Notes under the pieces: generated by a model
Told to the model about the DNA's origin: nothing
The model's input: the letters and a program-made list of their open reading frames with translations, nothing else
Database searches by the model: none
Position numbers and translations under genes: made by a program
Source of the DNA: Kocuria sp.
GTDB lineage: Bacteria > Actinomycetota > Actinomycetes > Actinomycetales > Micrococcaceae
Direction of reading: 5' to 3'
NCBI GenBank assembly: GCA_030453435.1
Contig: JAKDKI010000129.1
Span: 1-6,723, forward strand
Length of the DNA: 6,723 nt
In this document: positions 1-6,190 of the stretch, in pieces
Position numbering within the stretch: position 1 is the first letter of the stretch
Layout: every line of letters begins with the position of its first letter

Positions 1-1335
1 TCCGCCGTGGCTCGCCTCCTGTTGGCACGCGGTGTGGACGTGAGCGGGTCGGACGCCAAGGACTCCAAGGGCCTACGTGAGCTCGAGGAACTGGGCGCCA
101 CCGTTTTCGTGGGCCAGCGGGCCCAGCACGTTGACGGTGCCGGGACAGTGGTGATCTCCACGGCGATCAAGCCCAGCAATCCCGAACTTGTCGCCGCACG
201 GGAGCGCGGCCTGCGCGTTGTACACCGTTCAGAGGCTCTGGCCTCCGCCATGCACGGTCGCCGCGTGGTGGCTGTTGCGGGAACCCACGGCAAGACCACC
301 ACGAGCTCGATGACCACCGTGGCCTTCCGAACGGCGGACCTGGATCCGTCGTGGGCCATCGGAGCCTTCGTGGCGGACCTGGGAGCCAACGCGGGCTTCG
401 CCGACGGCGCCTGGTTCGTCGCTGAGGCGGACGAGTCCGACGGTTCCTTCCTGGCCTACCTGCCCGAAATCGCCGTGATCACCAACGTCGAACCCGACCA
501 CCTGGATCACTACGGATCCCCGGACGAGTTCTTCGCGTCCTTCGATCGTTTCGTGGAGACCATTCGCCCCGGCGGCACGCTGGTCGCGTGCCTGGACGAC
601 GCAGGCTCGCGCGACTTGGCCGAGCGGCGTCGAGGGACCGGCGAAGCCGTCCTCACCTACGGAGTGGACCCTGCGGCGGACGTGGTCGTCTCGGGCATCG
701 AGGCGCGCGGCGTGGGTTCGCACTGCACCCTGACCTTCTCCTTGGCAGGCGGTGAGCCCCGGTCACTCGAGTTGGACCTGTTGGTGCCCGGTGCGCACAA
801 CATCGCCGACGCCGCCGCGGCGTTCACCGCTGGCCTCGCAGCCGGTGCGGAGCCCGAAGCCCTGGTCGATGGGCTGGGTCAGTTCCACGGTTCGGCGCGA
901 CGCTTCGACCTGAAGGGCACGGCCCGTGGGGTGCGGGTCTTCGACGATTACGCGCATCACCCTACCGAGGTCCAGGCTGCGCTCAAGGCAGCTCGCGAGG
1001 TCGCGGGCGAGCACAAGGTGCACGCCATCTTCCAGCCCCACTTGTACTCGCGGACCCGTGAGTTCGCCGCCGAATTCGCCGCCGCGCTCGAGCTGGCGGA
1101 TCACGCGTACGTCCTGGACGTCTACGGCGCTCGTGAAGAGCCGCTACCGGGCATCACGGGTCGCAGCATTTCGGATCTGGCACCGTCCGGTCGAGTGGTG
1201 TCCACACCCGAGGCGGAGGAGGCGATCGGAGCAGTCCTGCAATCCGCGGCCGAGGGCGACCTGATCCTGACCGTTGGTGCCGGTGACGTCACCGCACTCG
1301 GTCCCAAGATTGTGGACGGGTTGGCGCTCAACTGA
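1..1335 (+). CDS. murC: UDP-N-acetylmuramate--L-alanine ligase MurC (5' partial)
   Basis: Cytoplasmic Mur ligase that uses ATP to join L-alanine to UDP-MurNAc, the first step in building the peptidoglycan stem peptide. The frame is open from base 1 (S-A-V-A-R-L-L-L-A-R-G), which matches the segment just after the GIGGAGMS nucleotide-binding turn of MurC. The gene therefore starts upstream and roughly 20 or more residues are missing; the GTG at base 7 is an internal valine. Visible motifs are the ATP P-loop GTHGKTT (nt 280-300), EADESDGSF (424-450), NVEPDHLDHYG (484-516) in the central ATPase domain, and DDYAHHPTE (943-969) opening the C-terminal ligase domain. The 444 visible codons plus the missing start fit the usual length of about 460-480 residues. 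The TGA at 1333-1335 overlaps the ftsQ ATG by one base, so the two are probably cotranscribed and translationally coupled. Confidence 0.97.
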   Translation, partial: SAVARLLLARGVDVSGSDAKDSKGLRELEELGATVFVGQRAQHVDGAGTVVISTAIKPSNPELVAARERGLRVVHRSEALASAMHGRRVVAVAGTHGKTTTSSMTTVAFRTADLDPSWAIGAFVADLGANAGFADGAWFVAEADESDGSFLAYLPEIAVITNVEPDHLDHYGSPDEFFASFDRFVETIRPGGTLVACLDDAGSRDLAERRRGTGEAVLTYGVDPAADVVVSGIEARGVGSHCTLTFSLAGGEPRSLELDLLVPGAHNIADAAAAFTAGLAAGAEPEALVDGLGQFHGSARRFDLKGTARGVRVFDDYAHHPTEVQAALKAAREVAGEHKVHAIFQPHLYSRTREFAAEFAAALELADHAYVLDVYGAREEPLPGITGRSISDLAPSGRVVSTPEAEEAIGAVLQSAAEGDLILTVGAGDVTALGPKIVDGLALN

Positions 1336-2360
1336 TGGTCAGGCCCACACCACCGCATCAACCGCGCCTGGGCTGGGACCCTGATTCCGAGGATCCCCAG
1401 CGGCACGAACCCCACGAGGACGGCGCGTTCGACGACGCCGACCACAATGGTTTCGACGACACTGGTGACAACGACCCGGTGCGCGTCCGTGTTAATGACG
1501 AGTCCAAGGTTTCGCGCGTCGACACTGGCCAGTTGCAAGAAACTCCGCTTCCGGGCGGGCGGTTCTCCTCGTGGCGGCAGCGTCGCAAAGCCGCCAAGGC
1601 TGAATCTTCGGAAAACGACACCGAGCAGGACCCGGACGATCCGGACACGGTGGTTGCGTTTCCTCGCAGTTCCCATCGCCGACGCCGCCGCAAGCGATTG
1701 CTCGCGCTACTCACCGCATTGCTCCTTGCGGCCTTGTTCGTGGGCATCGTGTTCTTCTCGCCCCTGTTCGCCACTCGATCGATCGACGTGGAGGGTGCGC
1801 GGCTGACGGACCCCCAGAATGTGGAGCAAGCTCTGCAACGCTTCGAGGGCGTTCCTCTGACTCGGATCTCCAAGGAGGAGGTCCGCGCCGCGGTGGGCGA
1901 TGTGCCGCAGGTGAAATCAGTGGACGTGGTCCTGGAACCCCCGCACACCATCACCGTGCAGCTGCACGAGCGAGTGGGCGTTGCCACGGTGCAGGAGGGG
2001 CAGGACATGATCCTCGTCGACTCCCAGGGCCAGCAGCTGGCGAGCTACGGGGAGGGCGACCGACCCGACGTGCCCATGATCGAGGGCGGCAGAGACGTGC
2101 TGAGCACCAACAAGTTCGCAGCCATCTCCGAAGTTCTTGCGGCGCTACCCGCCAGTGTTCTGACACAACTCGACAGCGCCTCGGCGCCATCCGAATCATC
2201 GGTCGAGCTCACTTTCGTGGACGGGCGCAAAGCGATCTGGGGGGATTCCTCGGACAGTGAATTGAAGGCTCAGGTGTTGGCCGCTCTCGCGAGTGACGAG
2301 GATACAGCTGGCGGTAGCGAATACGACGTTTCCGCGCCCCTTCACCCGACGATCAAATAA
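1335..2360 (+). CDS. ftsQ: Cell division protein FtsQ (POTRA domain)
   Basis: Bitopic divisome protein that, with FtsB and FtsL, links the cytoplasmic Z-ring to septal wall synthesis. The 341 residues show a long hydrophilic, Asp/Glu-rich cytoplasmic tail (about 1-113), a basic cluster HRRRRRKR (114-121), one transmembrane helix (about 122-142, LLALLTALLLAALFVGIVFF), a POTRA domain (about 145-213, beginning FATRSIDVEGA) and an extracytoplasmic beta domain ending DVSAPLHPTIK, the usual end of actinobacterial FtsQ. The start is the ATG sharing its A with the murC stop. No good Shine-Dalgarno sequence precedes it, which suggests translation by coupling from murC. The ~120-residue cytoplasmic tail is much longer than in E. 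coli but common in Actinobacteria. Identity rests on domain order and position between murC and ftsZ. Confidence 0.96.
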   Translation: MVRPTPPHQPRLGWDPDSEDPQRHEPHEDGAFDDADHNGFDDTGDNDPVRVRVNDESKVSRVDTGQLQETPLPGGRFSSWRQRRKAAKAESSENDTEQDPDDPDTVVAFPRSSHRRRRRKRLLALLTALLLAALFVGIVFFSPLFATRSIDVEGARLTDPQNVEQALQRFEGVPLTRISKEEVRAAVGDVPQVKSVDVVLEPPHTITVQLHERVGVATVQEGQDMILVDSQGQQLASYGEGDRPDVPMIEGGRDVLSTNKFAAISEVLAALPASVLTQLDSASAPSESSVELTFVDGRKAIWGDSSDSELKAQVLAALASDEDTAGGSEYDVSAPLHPTIK

Positions 2361-2381
2361 CTCTGGAATCACGCCATATCT

Positions 2382-2406
2382 TAGCTTCAAGCTCACGTTG
2401 AAGGTA
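2382..2406. repeat. Inverted repeat CTTCAA-N7-TTGAAG
   Basis: Perfect 6-bp arms at 2385-2390 and 2398-2403 separated by GCTCACG. The symmetry continues outward after one G/G mismatch by two more pairs (TA/TA), giving 8 of 9 matched positions over 2382-2406. It lies 22 bp after the ftsQ stop. The stem is AT-rich, short and lacks a T-tract, so a protein-binding site is at least as likely as a terminator. Confidence 0.45.
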
Positions 2407-2468
2407 GGTCATCCCCTCTGTGATCAGGGGCAACAGCGACTCATCAGGAAACACAAGCGGTCGTGATA

Positions 2469-2496
2469 TGGAGAACCCGCTGGTGATTGGTACTCT
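2469..2496 (+). promoter_or_regulatory. Candidate ftsZ promoter (extended -10)
   Basis: A possible -35 TGGAGA (2469-2474, 4 of 6 matches to TTGACA) is 16 bp from a -10 TACTCT (2491-2496). The -10 fits the TANNNT pattern and is directly preceded by TGG, an extended -10 element. Transcription would start near 2503, giving a leader of about 114 nt containing two further inverted repeats. This is the best candidate I found in the spacer but rests on pattern matching alone. Confidence 0.33.
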
Positions 2497-2511
2497 AAGG
2501 TCGACATGAAA

Positions 2512-2530
2512 CGCGACATAACCGTTCGCG
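2512..2530. repeat. Inverted repeat CGCGA-N9-TCGCG
   Basis: Perfect 5-bp arms at 2512-2516 and 2526-2530 around CATAACCGT. The 14-bp centre-to-centre spacing is larger than one helical turn. It lies between the candidate ftsZ promoter and the ftsZ start, so it would be in the leader or could act as a downstream operator. Five-base arms can arise by chance. Confidence 0.3.
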
Positions 2531-2547
2531 CATAAATCGCTCAAGTC

Positions 2548-2562
2548 TCAAGTAATTCTTGA
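2548..2562. repeat. Inverted repeat TCAAG-N5-CTTGA
   Basis: Perfect 5-bp arms around TAATT in the most AT-rich part of the spacer. The left arm is also directly repeated just upstream (TCAAGTC at 2541-2547, TCAAGTA at 2548-2554). The palindrome ends 54 bp before the ftsZ ATG. The compact 15-bp dyad resembles an operator more than a transcript hairpin. Confidence 0.35.
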
Positions 2563-2616
2563 ACTTACTGGATTGGCGGAACGGGTGTCGGTAAGCCCCA
2601 CGCGAGTTAGGTGCAT

Positions 2617-3864
2617 ATGGACTCCTCAACCCCCCAGAACTACTTGGCTGTCATCAAGGTGGTCGGAATCGGCGGCGGCGGTGTCAACGCTGTCAACCGC
2701 ATGATCGAGGAAGGTCTGCGCGGCGTTGAGTTCATCGCCATCAATACCGATGCTCAAGCACTGCTGATGTCAGACGCTGACGTCAAGCTTGATGTCGGCC
2801 GCGAACTGACCCGTGGTCTTGGTGCCGGCGCCAACCCCGATGTCGGACGCCAGGCAGCCGAAGATCACGAAGAAGAAATCCAGGAAGTACTCAAGGGTGC
2901 TGACATGGTCTTCGTGACCGCCGGTGAAGGTGGTGGCACCGGTACCGGTGGTGCCCCGGTCGTGGCACGCATCGCTCGCTCCCTGGGCGCGCTGACCATC
3001 GGCGTGGTCACCCGTCCGTTCACCTTTGAGGGGCGCCGCCGCTCCAACCAGGCTGAGAACGGCATCGAGACGCTCCGCGACGAGGTCGACACGCTCATCG
3101 TGATCCCCAACGATCGCTTGCTCTCCATCTCGGACCGCAACGTGTCCATGCTGGACGCGTTCAAGTCCGCTGACCAGGTTCTGCTGTCCGGTGTCTCCGG
3201 CATCACCGACTTGATCACCACCCCGGGTTTGATCAACCTGGACTTCGCGGACGTCAAGTCCGTGATGCAGGGCGCTGGTTCCGCGCTCATGGGCATTGGT
3301 TCTGCACAGGGCGAGGATCGCGCCGTCAAGGCCGCGGAACTCGCCATTGCTTCCCCGCTGCTCGAGGCATCCATCGATGGTGCCCACGGCGTGCTGCTGT
3401 CCATCCAGGGTGGTTCCGACCTCGGTTTGTTCGAGATCAACGAGGCCGCTCGCTTGGTGCAGGAAGTCGCTCACCCGGAGGCCAACATCATCTTTGGCGC
3501 CGTGATCGATGACGCCCTGGGTGACCAAGCTCGCGTGACCGTGATCGCCGCCGGGTTTGACTCCGTCTCGCAGGAAACCAACGCCAATAACTCTTCCCCG
3601 GCAGCGCGTCAGGCGGCCAACACCCGTGCCGCATTCGGTGGTGACGCCTCCCGTCCTTCGGGCGTGGGTCGTTCCCCGCAGCGCGGTGGCTCTTCCTACG
3701 GCAACAACAACTCGCAGTCCTTCGGCTCACGCCAGTCGCAGGAAGACGACATCCCGGACGACGCCGGCTTCGACGTTGACCTGCCCGCCGAGGGCGAGTC
3801 CTCGAACTCCTCGTCCAGCTCGTCACGCAAGGATTCCCTGGACTTCCCGGATTTCCTGAAGTGA
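2617..3864 (+). CDS. ftsZ: Cell division GTPase FtsZ
   Basis: Tubulin-like GTPase that polymerises into the cytokinetic ring at midcell. From the ATG at 2617 it has 415 residues. The N-terminal nucleotide fold begins [15 protein letters not shown]. The tubulin signature GGGTGTG is at residues 105-111 (nt 2929-2949). The T7 synergy loop NLDFAD supplies N207, D209 and D212 for GTP hydrolysis by the neighbouring subunit. A flexible linker (from about residue 318) rich in Ser, Asn, Gln and Arg ends in [11 protein letters not shown], followed by the C-terminal peptide [10 protein letters not shown] that binds SepF and other partners. The start is uncertain by two codons: an in-frame GTG lies at 2611. 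I prefer ATG because [14 protein letters not shown] resembles relatives. Both starts have a poor Shine-Dalgarno: AGGTG (2609-2613) sits only three bases before the ATG. Gly and Ala codons are often T-ending, as expected of a highly expressed gene. Confidence 0.98.
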   Translation: MDSSTPQNYLAVIKVVGIGGGGVNAVNRMIEEGLRGVEFIAINTDAQALLMSDADVKLDVGRELTRGLGAGANPDVGRQAAEDHEEEIQEVLKGADMVFVTAGEGGGTGTGGAPVVARIARSLGALTIGVVTRPFTFEGRRRSNQAENGIETLRDEVDTLIVIPNDRLLSISDRNVSMLDAFKSADQVLLSGVSGITDLITTPGLINLDFADVKSVMQGAGSALMGIGSAQGEDRAVKAAELAIASPLLEASIDGAHGVLLSIQGGSDLGLFEINEAARLVQEVAHPEANIIFGAVIDDALGDQARVTVIAAGFDSVSQETNANNSSPAARQAANTRAAFGGDASRPSGVGRSPQRGGSSYGNNNSQSFGSRQSQEDDIPDDAGFDVDLPAEGESSNSSSSSSRKDSLDFPDFLK

Positions 3865-3869
3865 GTTGA

Positions 3870-3884
3870 GCGGGCACTGCCCGC
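3870..3884 (+). terminator. Small hairpin just after ftsZ
   Basis: Perfect 6-bp GC-only stem GCGGGC / GCCCGC with an ACT loop, starting five bases after the ftsZ stop. There is no T-tract. It could add to 3'-end stability or termination together with the larger hairpin 26 bp downstream, but is too small to be convincing alone. Confidence 0.35.
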
Positions 3885-3910
3885 CGGGTTGACCCCCGAA
3901 AGATTGGATC

Positions 3911-3945
3911 ACGGGGTGGGTATCGCCAAGCGGTACCCACCCCGT
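3911..3945 (+). terminator. Strong hairpin between ftsZ and pgeF, probable terminator
   Basis: The left arm ACGGGGTGGGTATCGC (3911-3926) pairs with GCGGTACCCACCCCGT (3930-3945) over 16 bp with one T-G wobble and a CAA loop; the outer 12 bp are perfect. This is the strongest secondary structure seen in the window. The downstream sequence TGTCATGTGG is not a T-tract, so termination may be partial, factor-assisted or replaced by mRNA 3'-end protection. It ends 27 bp before the pgeF start, and no clear promoter is visible between them, so pgeF may depend on read-through. Confidence 0.65.
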
Positions 3946-3972
3946 TGTCATGTGGTGAGGAGATGATGGGTC

Positions 3973-4776
3973 GTGTGGTTCACCGACCAGCACGCGGGCG
4001 CGGCCATTGCGTTCACGGACGCGTCCGAAGGCAATGTTGCCGCGCACACGGGGGAGGACCCCGCCCAGGTTGCGGCTCACCGTGCCGCGCTGGAGAAAGA
4101 ACTGGGCCTTCCTGCGGAGTCACTGAGATTCATGCGTCAGGTTCATGGAACGACAGTCGTGTCCTTCTCGGCTCACTCTGCGGGCGACACGGATGACCTC
4201 CACGCATCCGGAGCTCGTGAGATGCCTGGGACTTCCGCGGTGCCCGAAGCACCCGAGGCGGACGCCGCAATCAGCGAGGACGGAACACCCTTGGCCGTGC
4301 TCACGGCGGATTGTCTCCCCGTGGTGTTCGTGGCCGAACGCGCAGAGACGAACGTCCCGCTGACCGCTGTGGCGCACGCGGGACGGCGCGGATTACTGGA
4401 CGGAGTTCTCCAGAACACGGTGCACGGGTTGCGGAAACTCGGGGCCCAGACCATCACCGCTTGGGTGGGGCCCGCAATTTGTGGTGCCTGTTACGAAGTC
4501 CCAGAGGAGATGCGGGCCGAATCCGCCCGGCTCCTTCCTGGGATCGAGGCCGAGACCTCGTGGCAGACCCCCGGACTCGATCTACCTGGTGCTGCGCGCA
4601 CCCTGCTCGAAGAACTCGAGGTGCAGGTAGCCGAAACCGGCGCTGATCGTTCCGAATGGTGCACCCTGGAACACGACGCGCTCTATTCCTACCGGCGCGA
4701 TAAGACGACTTCTCGCCTCGCAGGTGTCGTGTGGGTGCCCTCGGCGGCCACGACCGGCGGAAAGGACACACTGTGA
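3973..4776 (+). CDS. pgeF: Peptidoglycan editing factor PgeF (YfiH/laccase-domain family)
   Basis: A 267-residue cytoplasmic protein of the Cu-oxidase_4 (YfiH/YlmD) family, once called polyphenol oxidase. In E. coli the member PgeF prevents L-Ser replacing L-Ala in the stem peptide; other members have purine nucleoside phosphorylase or adenosine deaminase activity. The metal/catalytic triad is visible: H58 in QVHG, C114 in TADCLPV and H135 in AHAGRRG, followed by the family signature WVGPAICGACYEV (about 162-174). Residue 138 is Arg where E. coli has Trp (AHAGWRG). The stretch of about 30 residues after QVHG is long and Gly/Ala/Pro-rich, probably a surface loop. The GTG at 3973 is the only plausible start: an in-frame TGA lies at 3964 and GAGGAG (3957-3962) is ten bases upstream. 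The end overlaps the next gene by four bases. The family is certain; the editing role is inferred. Confidence 0.93.
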   Translation: MWFTDQHAGAAIAFTDASEGNVAAHTGEDPAQVAAHRAALEKELGLPAESLRFMRQVHGTTVVSFSAHSAGDTDDLHASGAREMPGTSAVPEAPEADAAISEDGTPLAVLTADCLPVVFVAERAETNVPLTAVAHAGRRGLLDGVLQNTVHGLRKLGAQTITAWVGPAICGACYEVPEEMRAESARLLPGIEAETSWQTPGLDLPGAARTLLEELEVQVAETGADRSEWCTLEHDALYSYRRDKTTSRLAGVVWVPSAATTGGKDTL

Positions 4777-5600
4777 CCCACTCCGAAGATCAACTGTCGA
4801 CTCCCTCTGACGGTGCACGCACCGCGGAACTGGCTCAACGCTTGTCCGCGGTGAGACAACGAATCCTCGATGCGTCCGAGCTCCGCAGCGAAGACCGCGC
4901 TCACGGCGGCGAATTGCCAGCGCTGATTGTGGTCACTAAATTTTTCCCCGCGCAGGATGTGGTGAGGCTGCGGGATCTGGGGGTGCGCGCCGTCGGCGAG
5001 AACAAGGACCAGGAAGCTCTGCCCAAGGCGCAGGAGGTCACGCAAGCACTTGTGCAGCGTGAGCCCGCCGTGAGCGAACCCGTGTGGCATTTCATCGGTC
5101 AGTTGCAGTCAAACAAAGCCAAGCGCGTGGTGCGGTATGCCTCCTGGGTGCATTCCGTTGATCGTGAGTCATTGATCACCGCCCTGGGTAAGGCCGTGGG
5201 CAATCATCGCGCGGCAGCGGAGAGTGGTGATGTTTCCCCCGGTCCGTGCGCCACAGCGGATCTCAAGTGCTGCCTCCAGGTGAATCTGGATCCCCGAGCC
5301 GGGGAAGACTCGCAACGCGGGGGAGCCCATCCGTCACGGGTGGCGGAGCTCGCGCGACAGGTTACGGAGACCGACGGCCTGGAACTTGCCGGAGTGATGG
5401 CCGTGGCGCCCAAGGATGGCGAACCTCGCGAGGCTTTCGAGCGACTGTGGGAGATCTCCCAGCAATTGCAAAGCGACTATCCCGGTGCCACTGCCGTCTC
5501 GGCGGGCATGAGCGGAGACCTGGAAGCCGCCGTGGCCGCGGGGGCCACTCACGTGCGGATCGGCTCGGATGTCCTCGGGGCGCGTCCCACCGTGCGGTAG
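4773..5600 (+). CDS. Pyridoxal phosphate homeostasis protein (YggS/PROSC family)
   Basis: PLP-binding alanine-racemase-fold protein without known catalysis that buffers pyridoxal 5'-phosphate and affects amino-acid pools. The start is the GTG at 4773, overlapping the pgeF stop as GTGA with AAGGA (4762-4766) six bases upstream; a longer reading from 4731 lies inside pgeF and is not supported. The 275-residue protein shows the PLP lysine K56 in IVVTKFFP, VGENKDQEALPKAQEV (about 74-89), WHFIGQLQSNKAKRVV (105-120), HSVDRE (127-132), the GVMAVAP strand (207-213) and the phosphate-binding C-terminal block SAGMSGDLEAAVAAGATHV, IGSDVLGARP. It is about 40 residues longer than E. coli YggS, partly from a tail at the N-terminus and an insert near 148-164 that brings C159 close to C166 and C167. 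Tight coupling to pgeF suggests one transcript. Symbols used for this family include yggS, ylmE and plpBP. Confidence 0.94.
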   Translation: MTHSEDQLSTPSDGARTAELAQRLSAVRQRILDASELRSEDRAHGGELPALIVVTKFFPAQDVVRLRDLGVRAVGENKDQEALPKAQEVTQALVQREPAVSEPVWHFIGQLQSNKAKRVVRYASWVHSVDRESLITALGKAVGNHRAAAESGDVSPGPCATADLKCCLQVNLDPRAGEDSQRGGAHPSRVAELARQVTETDGLELAGVMAVAPKDGEPREAFERLWEISQQLQSDYPGATAVSAGMSGDLEAAVAAGATHVRIGSDVLGARPTVR

Positions 5601-5619
5601 CGTAATGAGAGATAATTTT

Positions 5620-5643
5620 GCGGGTGGTATTTTTCCCACCCGC
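5620..5643 (+). terminator. GC-rich hairpin upstream of sepF
   Basis: Perfect 8-bp stem GCGGGTGG (5620-5627) / CCACCCGC (5636-5643) with loop TATTTTTC. It begins 19 bp after the stop of the preceding gene and ends nine bases before the sepF Shine-Dalgarno. There is no T-tract after the stem. It could be a weak terminator or attenuator, or a structure affecting sepF translation. An upstream GATAAT (5611-5616) resembles a -10 box but has no matching -35, so I do not call a promoter. Confidence 0.5.
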
Positions 5644-5663
5644 CCAGTGATTGAGGAGAGACT

Positions 5664-6188
5664 ATGGCCGGAGCGCTGCGTCGTACCATGATCTATCTCG
5701 GCCTCGCCGAGACCGACGACGACTACACCTCCGAAGAGACCAGCCGTCCCCGGGAAGTCACACAGACGCCGGCAAGCGGTTCCACCGCAGTGGTCGGTGA
5801 GACCGGAAACGGTGTCGCTGCACGTCGTTCCCCGGAGTACCGAGCCCCCGTGACGCCCATCAGAAGGGCCCCCAGTTCCCGAGAGGACGACAGCGAATTG
5901 CGCACCATCACCACTGTGCACCCCCGCTCTTACAACGACGCCAAGTCGATTGGCGAAGCATTCCGAGACGGCACCCCCGTGATCATGAACGTCTCCGACA
6001 TGGGAGAGGCGGAAGCCAAGCGTCTCGTGGACTTCGCGGCCGGTCTGGTGTTCGCACTCCACGGCTCGATCGAACGAGTCACGGCCAAAGTGTTCTTGCT
6101 CACCCCCTCCTACGTGGAGGTGCGCGACCAGGGACACACCGATGACATCGACGACGACACCGAGTCCTACGGACAGGCCGAGGGCTGA
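5664..6188 (+). CDS. sepF: Cell division protein SepF
   Basis: Membrane anchor and bundling partner of FtsZ, acting on the inner face of the membrane at midcell. In Actinobacteria, which lack FtsA and ZipA, SepF is the main known tether for the Z-ring. The 174 residues comprise an N-terminal amphipathic helix ([14 protein letters not shown]) that inserts in the membrane, an acidic then Pro/Arg/Ser-rich disordered linker (about 15-77), the SepF (DUF552) domain (about 79-153; [49 protein letters not shown]) and a short acidic tail. The start is supported by GAGGAG (5653-5658) five bases before the ATG. Length is in the normal 150-200 range. yggT follows after two bases, so the pair is one translational unit. 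SepF should bind the C-terminal peptide of the FtsZ encoded upstream. Confidence 0.97.
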   Translation: MAGALRRTMIYLGLAETDDDYTSEETSRPREVTQTPASGSTAVVGETGNGVAARRSPEYRAPVTPIRRAPSSREDDSELRTITTVHPRSYNDAKSIGEAFRDGTPVIMNVSDMGEAEAKRLVDFAAGLVFALHGSIERVTAKVFLLTPSYVEVRDQGHTDDIDDDTESYGQAEG

Positions 6189-6190
6189 TC

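Larger units (their letters stand above)
2361..2616 (+). promoter_or_regulatory. ftsQ-ftsZ intergenic control region
   Basis: A 256-bp non-coding spacer. By hand count the first 250 bases are about 51% G+C, clearly lower than the flanking genes. It contains three perfect short inverted repeats (listed separately) and one reasonable promoter candidate. No convincing gene is present on either strand. Actinobacteria commonly transcribe ftsZ from its own promoters at this junction, so this is the likely site of ftsZ control; the regulators cannot be named from sequence. Confidence 0.6.

Noticed and set aside
7..9. GTG at base 7 as the murC start
   Set aside because: The two preceding codons (Ser-Ala) continue the MurC nucleotide-binding motif, so the gene is cut by the window edge.
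229..723. 164-codon minus-strand frame opposite murC
   Set aside because: murC motifs fix the + frame here; the antisense product has no domain signs.
2353..2544. 63-codon reading frame on the minus strand in the ftsQ-ftsZ spacer
   Set aside because: It starts with TTG, has no ribosome binding site, runs into the ftsQ 3' end and resembles no family I know. The spacer reads better as regulatory DNA.
1335..2616. Missing ftsA between ftsQ and ftsZ as an anomaly
   Set aside because: Actinobacteria normally lack ftsA and use SepF, which is present here, so its absence is expected.
2770..3528. 252-codon minus-strand frame opposite ftsZ
   Set aside because: ftsZ is certain on the + strand; long antisense frames are expected opposite GC-rich genes and the product is low-complexity without a recognisable domain.
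3945..4196. 83-codon + frame with ATG at 3963 near GAGGAG
   Set aside because: It overlaps pgeF in another frame and yields an Arg/Gly/Cys-rich product; the Shine-Dalgarno spacing suits the pgeF GTG at 3973 instead.
4731..4772. Upstream extension of the YggS-type protein to 4731
   Set aside because: The extension lies within pgeF, while the GTG at 4773 has AAGGA at six bases and the typical GTGA overlap.
5611..5616. GATAAT as a sepF promoter -10
   Set aside because: No -35 match at 15-19 bp upstream, and the hexamer lies immediately before a hairpin.
5334..6137. 267-codon minus-strand frame across the yggS-type gene and sepF
   Set aside because: It crosses two well-supported genes and their intergenic hairpin, and its Gly/His-rich product looks like a shadow of GC-rich codons.
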